Positions 7,513 to 12,126 of a stretch of DNA of 12,126 nt are shown here, piece after piece. The stretch is from an uncultured Asticcacaulis sp. (lineage in GTDB: Bacteria; Pseudomonadota; Alphaproteobacteria; Caulobacterales; Caulobacteraceae): positions 1 to 12,126 of the forward strand of contig CAMLPZ010000114.1 of the NCBI GenBank assembly GCA_946482045.1. Reading direction: 5' to 3'. Both the position numbers and the translations under genes were made by a program. Each line of letters opens with the position of its first letter. The first letter of the stretch is position 1. A model generated the notes under the pieces. It had not been told where the DNA came from, made no database searches, and saw only the letters and a list, made by a program, of their open reading frames with translations.

Positions 7513-7719
7513 ATGTTCGAGAGCCAAGCCGTTGGAAATCAAGCGGGACTTTATGAAGGCGCATATGTGCGCCTGGACGTGCGCTGGCACCACAATCCCG
7601 TTTTTCGCTGTGAACGCGAGGGGGATCATTTCAAGGTCGCCGGCTTCTACTATACCGGCGAAGGCAAGCCGTTGAAGGCGCACATCCCGACGCCGCCCAT
7701 CGCCGCTATTGTCCGCTAA
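7513..7719 (+). CDS. Hypothetical 68-aa protein, possibly SOS-linked
   Basis: The family is not recognised. The 68-residue product starts MFESQAVGNQAGLYEGAYVR and continues with WHHNPVFRCEREGDHFKVAGF, split at about residues 25-39 and 40-45, ending in a Pro/Ile-rich tail HIPTPPIAAIVR. It is a small, soluble, mixed beta-type sequence without a signal peptide or membrane helix. The single Cys is at residue 33 and there are His pairs nearby. The start at 7513 is chosen over the in-frame ATG at 7453 because GGGG and AAGGGA lie just upstream and because the candidate promoter starts downstream of 7453. It stands alone: divergent from the cyclophilin gene across a LexA box, and followed one base later by a strong terminator. 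The isolated, well-bounded transcription unit supports a real gene. Confidence 0.65.
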   Translation: MFESQAVGNQAGLYEGAYVRLDVRWHHNPVFRCEREGDHFKVAGFYYTGEGKPLKAHIPTPPIAAIVR

Positions 7720-7754
7720 CAACAAACCCCGGCATGGCTGCCGGGGTTTGTTGT
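7719..7754. terminator. Strong bidirectional terminator
   Basis: ACAACAAACCCCGGCA (7719-7734) pairs perfectly with TGCCGGGGTTTGTTGT (7739-7754) around a TGGC loop, giving a 16-bp stem. The outer part provides a T-rich stretch on both strands. It lies between the converging ends at 7719 and 7767 and can serve both genes. Confidence 0.88.
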
Positions 7755-7766
7755 GCCTGGTTGGGT

Positions 7767-8354
7767 TTAGCGGGGCGGATAAGCGCTACGCCACGGATCG
7801 TCGCGATAGTCGTGATCTTCATCTCTAGCCCGCGAATTCCGGCGGTCGTCGTGGTCGCGGTTGTAGTCCTTATCGAATCGGCCGCGGACCTCATAGCGGT
7901 CATCCAGGCGACGATTGTCGGCATAGCGGCGTTCATCGGCCTGACGCGGGCGGTAATCGTCGCGGTCGCGATCATCGGAATTCTGCCAGCGCGAGCGGTG
8001 ATGATCATAATCGCGGCTGTAGTTGCTTTCGGTACGGCGTTCATTGTCGCGGTCATAACGGTCGCGTTCGTCGCGCGAGCGATTATAGTCGCGGTCGCCG
8101 TAGGTGGGTTGCAGGTCGCGGCGATAATAAGGGTCCTGTTCGCGGTCGGTACGGAAACGGTTCTGATCCCGTTCGTTGCGATAGCGATCATCGGGGCCGT
8201 ACTGGCCGCTGCGGTAACGCTCGCTATTGGCCCAGCGGCCGCCCGTAACGTTGAAGTCGTCGTCATCGCGGTTCCAAGGCGTCACATCGGGTTCGTAGGT
8301 ATGGCCGGTCATCGAGGTGCCGCCGGCGCTGCCGGTCTGATAGGGTCTGGGCAT
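7767..8354 (-). CDS. Arg/Asp/Tyr-rich intrinsically disordered protein
   Basis: The 195-residue product is not assignable to a named family. From about residue 40 to 190 it is made almost wholly of Arg, Asp, Asn, Tyr, Glu and Ser in short irregular units such as RDRDDYRPR, DRDYNRSRDER and RYDRDN. By reading there is a single Lys, no Cys, no Ile and only two Leu, so no hydrophobic core can form. It is a near-balanced polyampholyte and very probably disordered. The first 35 residues (PRPYQTGSAGGTSMTGHTYEPD) are less charged and contain no signal peptide. The start at 8354 is clear: AAGGAGG lies five bases before ATG, and the longer frame to 8519 runs through a hairpin leader. It converges with the 68-aa gene at a shared terminator. 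Such Arg/Tyr/Asp-rich tracts are known elsewhere for RNA binding and condensate formation; that role here is inference. Confidence 0.8.
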   Translation of the reverse strand: MPRPYQTGSAGGTSMTGHTYEPDVTPWNRDDDDFNVTGGRWANSERYRSGQYGPDDRYRNERDQNRFRTDREQDPYYRRDLQPTYGDRDYNRSRDERDRYDRDNERRTESNYSRDYDHHRSRWQNSDDRDRDDYRPRQADERRYADNRRLDDRYEVRGRFDKDYNRDHDDRRNSRARDEDHDYRDDPWRSAYPPR

Positions 8355-8363
8355 AAGAGCCTC

Positions 8364-8417
8364 CTTCGAATCGAAGCGATACGCCAAAAGTGTGCAGCGG
8401 TTTTGGCTAAGTATCGC
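8364..8417 (-). promoter_or_regulatory. Structured 5' leader of the RD-rich gene
   Basis: GCGATACGCCAAAA (8376-8389) pairs with TTTTGGC (8401-8407) and GTATCGC (8411-8417): 14 base pairs broken only by a TAA bulge, with an 11-base loop. Next to it, CTTCG-AAT-CGAAG (8364-8376) forms a small stem that includes the first bases of the AAGGAGG ribosome site (8360-8366). It has no U-run downstream, so a leader that gates translation fits better than a terminator of the upstream MarR-GNAT gene, though that remains possible. Confidence 0.5.
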
Positions 8418-8497
8418 GTCAGAACAATAGTCGAAACCATAGGCCCTGGACCGTAAGATTGGCATGCCAAGGGCAGGAGGCAGGGGTAAAATTGGCG

Positions 8498-9376
8498 CTA
8501 AAGGTCTTTGCGAAACCACATGTGGGCGTAGGGGCTGTCATTATAGCGCGGTATCTCTTTATAGCCCTCTGAACGGTAAAGCGCCTGGGCGGCGCCAAGC
8601 GCGCGGTTGGTATCGAGTTGCACATGCGTCATGCCGGCGTCGCGCGCCAGGTTTTCCAGATTACACAGCAGCCGGCGGCCAAGCCCCAGTCCGCGCACGC
8701 CTTCGGCCGTCCATAGCCGCTTGATCTCAGCCGTAGTCGCATCCAGCCGCTTCCACGCGCCGCAGCCCACCGCCTGGCCATCCGACCAGGCCACCAGGAA
8801 GGCGCCATGCGGCTGGCGATAATCGTCGTGGTCCGGCGGGCCGTCGTCCGAAGGATCGTAGCCGCCCTCGAATACCTCTGCCAGGCCGGCGCCATAGGCC
8901 GAAAGGCAGGTAAGGGCAGCCGGGCTGTCCGGTTGCTCGATGGTGATGGTAATCGCGGCCGTGCGCAGCAGGCGCTCGACCTCGGCCATGGCCGCAACCA
9001 GCCGGTCGCGCTGGCCGGCGTCGAGCGGCGCCAGTATGCCCTGGGCACGCTCGTCCGACAGGCGGTTATAGGTGGCCACCATTTCGCGGCCGGCGGCGGT
9101 CCATTCGGCGCGGCGCATGCGGCGGTCTTCCCGCGATGGCGCGACGTGTATCAAGCCCTCGCGCTCCAGCGAGCGCAACAGGCGGCTGACATAGCCGGAA
9201 TCGAGCCCCAGCCGATCGCGCAATGCCCGCACATCGCAGCCGTCGTCCGAAATTTCGAACAGCAGCCGCGCCTCGCCCAACGGCCGGCCCTGGCCGAGAT
9301 AAGAGCCGTCGAGCACACCCGCGCGCTGCGAGACGATGCGGTTAAAGCGGCGAACCTGCTGAATCTGTATTTGCAT
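8498..9376 (-). CDS. MarR-family regulator fused to GNAT acetyltransferase
   Basis: This 292-residue protein joins a MarR winged-helix DNA-binding domain (about 1-140) to a GNAT N-acetyltransferase domain (about 143-292). The MarR part shows QVRRFNRIVSQRAG at 7-20 and LGEARLLFEI at 33-42. Its recognition region is LRDRLGLDSGYVSRLLRSLE (52-71), followed by the wing SREDRRMRRAEWT (81-93). The GNAT part shows EIKRLWTAEGVRGLGLGRRL, with the acetyl-CoA loop R-x-x-G-x-G at 228-233, and ALYRSEGYKEIPRYNDSPYA toward the end. Fusions of this kind are common in alphaproteobacteria, but substrates are mostly unknown. The start at 9376 matches family N-termini although no ribosome site precedes it; a leaderless transcript explains this. 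Its own promoter overlaps a perfect palindrome, suggesting autorepression. It follows the CmcJ-like gene by 31 bases. Confidence 0.93.
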   Translation of the reverse strand: MQIQIQQVRRFNRIVSQRAGVLDGSYLGQGRPLGEARLLFEISDDGCDVRALRDRLGLDSGYVSRLLRSLEREGLIHVAPSREDRRMRRAEWTAAGREMVATYNRLSDERAQGILAPLDAGQRDRLVAAMAEVERLLRTAAITITIEQPDSPAALTCLSAYGAGLAEVFEGGYDPSDDGPPDHDDYRQPHGAFLVAWSDGQAVGCGAWKRLDATTAEIKRLWTAEGVRGLGLGRRLLCNLENLARDAGMTHVQLDTNRALGAAQALYRSEGYKEIPRYNDSPYAHMWFRKDL

Positions 9377-9379
9377 TGT

Positions 9380-9411
9380 CTGACTTTAGTCAGGTAATTT
9401 TGGCCGGTCAA
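9380..9411 (-). promoter_or_regulatory. Promoter and MarR-type operator, leaderless start
   Basis: On the minus strand TTGACC (9411-9406) and TAAAGT (9388-9383) are spaced 17 bases apart, placing transcription start at 9376-9377, on or next to the A of the MarR-GNAT ATG. The -10 lies inside the perfect palindrome CTGACT-AA-AGTCAG (9393-9380). A dimeric MarR protein bound there would block RNA polymerase. The -35 overlaps the stop codon of the upstream gene. Confidence 0.6.
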
Positions 9412-10295
9412 TCGCGGAGAATGAAGACGCCGACGCGGTGCTCGCAACTGTTGCGCGGCGGAGCATCGGCGGGCGCGTTTGGATCGGCAAAGGCCGTGTG
9501 GAAACAGGTGCCTGGCGCGGCTTCGGGGCTGTCCTTCATATATTCGAAGATTTTGAAGGCCAGGACCTCTTCGGTCGTCATGTCGGGAAAGTACCACCAC
9601 TGCTGATCGGGCGAATACCTCAGCGACAACTGGTTGGTATTCTTGCCGGTGGGGGCGAAGCCGACCAAGGCCGCGGCCACCTTGTCTTCTGTCTTGACCG
9701 TGTTGGGATCGCAGACGGTCAGCGGCAGGTGCTTCAAGGGGGCGTCCATATAGACCGTGCGCCAGAAGTTGATGACCATAAAGCCCGCGACCTCCGGCCG
9801 ATCGAACCTCTGCCGCCATGCCGAGGCGTATTCTGGCGTCGAATAGGCTTCCAGGCTTTCCTGATAGTCGTCGGGCGTCAGACCATAGTCATTATGAATG
9901 CCCTGTGCGTAGCCGGCGGCCGTGGGCCCGCGCCGGACAAGATAAGGCCCCTGTTCGATCTCAACCGGCACGCCCGGCAGCAGGCGCTCGCGAATAATGG
10001 CCGCGACTTCGGGCATATAGATGCGCGCGATTTCGTTCTGTTCATAGGGTGTGGCGCCGCCAGAGTCCCAATCCTTCACAGCCGACACGTGCGGCAATAG
10101 AACGAAACCATGGTCCTTGAGAAAGGCGTTTTCGCGCCTGCCGTCCTGGAGTGGCCTGGCGTTTCGGATGTCGACAGGCGGAGCGGCCTCCCACGGCATG
10201 TCGCCATCCGCGGGACCGTTGATGCGAATGAGCACCGGGCCATCCGGCTTGAGGTCGCGGCGGATATAGCCGTTCAATGTGGTGGTGACGGTCAT
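9408..10295 (-). CDS. CmcJ/NvfI-family oxidoreductase
   Basis: The 295-residue protein belongs to the CmcJ/NvfI group, named after the cephamycin 7-alpha-methoxylation partner and fungal homologues. These are cupin-like proteins related to Fe(II)/2-oxoglutarate oxygenases. Family signatures are GIHNDYGL (132-139), with His134 and Asp136 as candidate metal ligands, and NFWRTVYMDAPLKHLPLTVC (176-195). QQWWYFPDMTTEEVLAFK (231-248), TCFHTAFADP (263-272), APPRNSCEHR (278-287) follow, with His286 as a possible third ligand. The start at 10295 has GGGAGG four bases upstream; the frame to 10361 overlaps the divergent promoter region. Substrate is unknown; bacterial relatives occur both in secondary metabolism and as stand-alone genes. 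It is divergent from the DUF2075 gene and just upstream of MarR-GNAT on the same strand. Confidence 0.87.
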   Translation of the reverse strand: MTVTTTLNGYIRRDLKPDGPVLIRINGPADGDMPWEAAPPVDIRNARPLQDGRRENAFLKDHGFVLLPHVSAVKDWDSGGATPYEQNEIARIYMPEVAAIIRERLLPGVPVEIEQGPYLVRRGPTAAGYAQGIHNDYGLTPDDYQESLEAYSTPEYASAWRQRFDRPEVAGFMVINFWRTVYMDAPLKHLPLTVCDPNTVKTEDKVAAALVGFAPTGKNTNQLSLRYSPDQQWWYFPDMTTEEVLAFKIFEYMKDSPEAAPGTCFHTAFADPNAPADAPPRNSCEHRVGVFILRD

Positions 10296-10325
10296 GAGGC
10301 CTCCCTGTTCGTCCAAGATTGGTAT

Positions 10326-10382
10326 CCGAATGCCATTCGGCAAGGCGGCTTGCACACGCACGGCGGACCTGGCACACGTGTG
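10326..10382. promoter_or_regulatory. Divergent region with two palindromes
   Basis: The 103-bp gap between the divergent starts at 10295 and 10399 holds CCGAAT-GCC-ATTCGG (10326-10340) and the 10-bp palindrome CACACGTGTG (10373-10382). The second lies 16 bases before the DUF2075 ATG and directly ahead of its GGGGAGGG ribosome site. No convincing -35/-10 pair was found. Either palindrome may be an operator. Confidence 0.35.
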
Positions 10383-10398
10383 ATTGCGGGGAGGGACA

Positions 10399-12126
10399 AT
10401 GCGCGCCTATTACACAGCCGATCGCGCCAGGTTCGAGAGCGATTCCGATGACCATATCCTTGGTGAGCTGACGCGCCGGCACAATTTCGCGCTCGAGATC
10501 GAGCAGAAGAGCGCGTGGCTTCAGCAGATCCGCATCATGCGCAACGCCCTGGTTTCGATTGACGCCTATACGCTGGCGTTCGAGTTCGCCATTCCGCGCA
10601 TGGGCAAGCGCGCCGACGCCGTGCTGGTCATCGGCGATTGCATCTTCGTCATCGAGTTCAAGGTGGGTGGTGAGACCTTCGACCGTCACGCCATCGAGCA
10701 GGTCGAGGACTACGCGCTCGACCTCAAGAACTTCCACGAAGGCAGCCACTTCCTGTCGATCATCCCGATCCTGGTGCCGACCAAGGCGCCGGCGGCGCGC
10801 GCCGTGCAGCTGGAAATGGCGCTGGGGCAGGTGGCCAAGCCGGTCCTGTCGAGCGTCATCGATCTGGCCGACATTATCCGCATGGCCAGCGCCCCTCATC
10901 GCCATGTCGAGATGGACGCCGCCGCCTGGGCTGCCAGCGGTTACCGGCCGACCCCGACCATCATCCAGGCGGCGCAAGCGCTCTATGCCAACCACAATGT
11001 CGAAGAAATCACCCGCCGCGACGCCGGCGCGATCAACCTGACGCGGACCGAGGCCGCGATCGGGCGGGTGATCGACAATGCGCGGGCGCATAACCATAAG
11101 GCGATCTGCTTCATTACCGGCGTACCCGGCGCCGGCAAAACCTTGGCCGGGTTAAACGTCGCCACAAAGCGCAGCGAGGACAAGACGGCTCATGCCACCT
11201 ATCTCACCGGCAATGGGCCGCTCATCCAGGTCCTGCAACAGGCGTTGGCGCGTGACCAGGCCGCGCGCGAAAACGTGTCGCGGGCTTTTGCCCACAGCAA
11301 GGTGCGCGCCTTCATCCAGAACATCCACGAATTCCGCGACGAATACGCGACGCGCAGTCAGGCCGCGCCGTCCGATCATGTCGTCGTGTTCGATGAGGCC
11401 CAGCGTGCCTGGACGCGGGCGCAGGCGTCGAGCTTCATGCAGCGCAAGAAGGGCGTGGCCGACTTCGACATGTCGGAACCGGAATTTCTGCTCAGCGTCA
11501 TGGACCGTCATCCCGACTGGTGCACGGTCGTCTGCCTGATCGGCGGCGGCCAGGAAATCAATACGGGTGAAGCCGGCCTGTCGGAATGGATGGCGGCGAT
11601 TCGCGACCGCTTTGCGCACTGGCGGGTCCATGCGTCGGCGCAGATCGTTGAGCCGGATTACGACCTGAACGCCGACGCGCGCGCTTTTATCGAGCAATCT
11701 CAGGTGAAGCTGAACGATGACCTACACTTAAGCGTATCGCTGCGCACGTTCCGGGCTGAAAACCTATCTGCATTTATTGCACATGTTCTCAACGGTGATC
11801 TGGAGGCAGCGAAGACGGTTTCTAAAGACTTGAGCCAATACCCACTAATGATTACGCGTGATCTTAAGAGGGCAAAAGATTGGTTGAGGGCGACGGCGCG
11901 CGGTTCACACCGTTACGGCCTGATTGCCTCATCCGGCGCGCACCGCCTGCGGCCGGAAGGTCTGCATGTCAAGGCCGGCATCGACCCAGCCAACTGGTTC
12001 CTCAATGACCGCAACGATGTCCGATCTTCCTTCTATATGGAGGAGGTTGCCAGCGAGTTCGATGTCCAGGGGCTTGAACTCGACTACGCTGCCGTCTGCT
12101 GGGATGCCGATTTGCGCTATAATGAC
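10399..12126 (+). CDS. DUF2075 nuclease-helicase protein (runs off the window)
   Basis: The frame is open for 576 codons to the window end, so the C-terminus is missing. The N-terminal ~120 residues look like a PD-(D/E)XK nuclease fold: FEFAIPRMGKRADAVLV with Asp73, IEFK with Glu86 and Lys88, and QVEDYALDL with Gln101. The DUF2075 P-loop helicase core follows with Walker A GVPGAGKT (241-248), Walker B VVVFDEAQRAW (328-338), and LIGGGQEINTGEAGL (380-394). SVSLRTFRAENLSAFI (445-460), then RYGLIASSGAHRLRP (505-519), and ASEFDVQGLELDYAAVCWDA (551-570) complete the core. The core resembles the helicase-like part of Schlafen group proteins. The start at 10399 has GGAGGG ahead of it. It probably acts on DNA or RNA using ATP; a role in defence against phage is inference from domain make-up. 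The nuclease call is from motif spacing and is less sure than the DUF2075 call. Confidence 0.88.
   Translation, partial: MRAYYTADRARFESDSDDHILGELTRRHNFALEIEQKSAWLQQIRIMRNALVSIDAYTLAFEFAIPRMGKRADAVLVIGDCIFVIEFKVGGETFDRHAIEQVEDYALDLKNFHEGSHFLSIIPILVPTKAPAARAVQLEMALGQVAKPVLSSVIDLADIIRMASAPHRHVEMDAAAWAASGYRPTPTIIQAAQALYANHNVEEITRRDAGAINLTRTEAAIGRVIDNARAHNHKAICFITGVPGAGKTLAGLNVATKRSEDKTAHATYLTGNGPLIQVLQQALARDQAARENVSRAFAHSKVRAFIQNIHEFRDEYATRSQAAPSDHVVVFDEAQRAWTRAQASSFMQRKKGVADFDMSEPEFLLSVMDRHPDWCTVVCLIGGGQEINTGEAGLSEWMAAIRDRFAHWRVHASAQIVEPDYDLNADARAFIEQSQVKLNDDLHLSVSLRTFRAENLSAFIAHVLNGDLEAAKTVSKDLSQYPLMITRDLKRAKDWLRATARGSHRYGLIASSGAHRLRPEGLHVKAGIDPANWFLNDRNDVRSSFYMEEVASEFDVQGLELDYAAVCWDADLRYND

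Noticed and set aside
7734..8456. Long plus-strand frame rich in Val/Ile/Ala that looks like a membrane protein
   Set aside because: It is the antisense mirror of the Arg/Asp codons of the minus-strand gene, which has a strong ribosome site; it overlaps the terminator and lacks a ribosome site of its own.
8459..8470. TTGGCATGCCAA palindrome
   Set aside because: A 12-bp palindrome without a partner or promoter context; could be an operator but nothing ties it to a gene.
10042..11097. 351-codon minus-strand frame spanning two genes
   Set aside because: It crosses the divergent promoter region and lies antisense to DUF2075 motifs; part of it is an out-of-frame shadow of the CmcJ-like gene.
1..12126. 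CRISPR array, tRNA or rRNA genes
   Set aside because: No regularly spaced repeats and no cloverleaf or rRNA-like sequence were seen on either strand.

Overview
The window is about 12.1 kb of mostly GC-rich DNA, and its signals point to an alphaproteobacterium, probably of the Caulobacterales. There is a perfect TTAA-N7-TTAAC box (the CtrA consensus) upstream of a chemoreceptor gene. There is also a perfect GTTC-N7-GTTC box (the alphaproteobacterial LexA/SOS consensus) in a divergent promoter region. The genus is inference; the two boxes are read directly from the sequence.

Left end (1-1071): a scarred, AT-rich border. First comes a decayed fragment of a polymorphic-toxin C-terminal domain (WHHIVEQ motif) carrying a one-base frameshift. 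It stops exactly where an 11-bp inverted repeat begins, and the repeat is followed by a broken IS110-family transposase on the minus strand. The transposase lacks its first catalytic Asp motif and has an in-frame TGA inside a conserved C-terminal motif.

1072-2855 (minus): a two-gene, translationally coupled unit with a DUF4915-like beta-propeller-type protein followed by a GT2 glycosyltransferase, suggesting surface glycan or glycoconjugate synthesis. 3095-4732 (plus, divergent): a complete fatty-acyl-CoA synthetase. 4878-6350 (minus): a soluble chemoreceptor with two near-duplicate PAS domains and a probable CtrA box in front. 6448-7347 (minus): a secreted cyclophilin-type prolyl isomerase. 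A LexA box lies between it and a divergent 68-aa ORF (7513-7719, plus) that ends in a very strong bidirectional terminator.

7767-8354 (minus): an extremely Arg/Asp/Tyr-rich, probably disordered 195-aa protein whose mRNA leader folds into a long hairpin next to the ribosome binding site. 8498-9376 (minus): a MarR-GNAT fusion regulator/acetyltransferase. Its promoter is near consensus, its -10 is buried in a perfect palindrome, and its transcript is predicted to be leaderless. 9408-10295 (minus): a CmcJ/NvfI-family oxidoreductase. 10399 to the window end (plus, incomplete): a DUF2075 protein joining a PD-(D/E)XK-like nuclease region to a P-loop helicase core. It is the best candidate for an antiviral or nucleic-acid-processing system here.

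No tRNA, rRNA or CRISPR array was seen. No gene-free stretch exceeds 300 bases.
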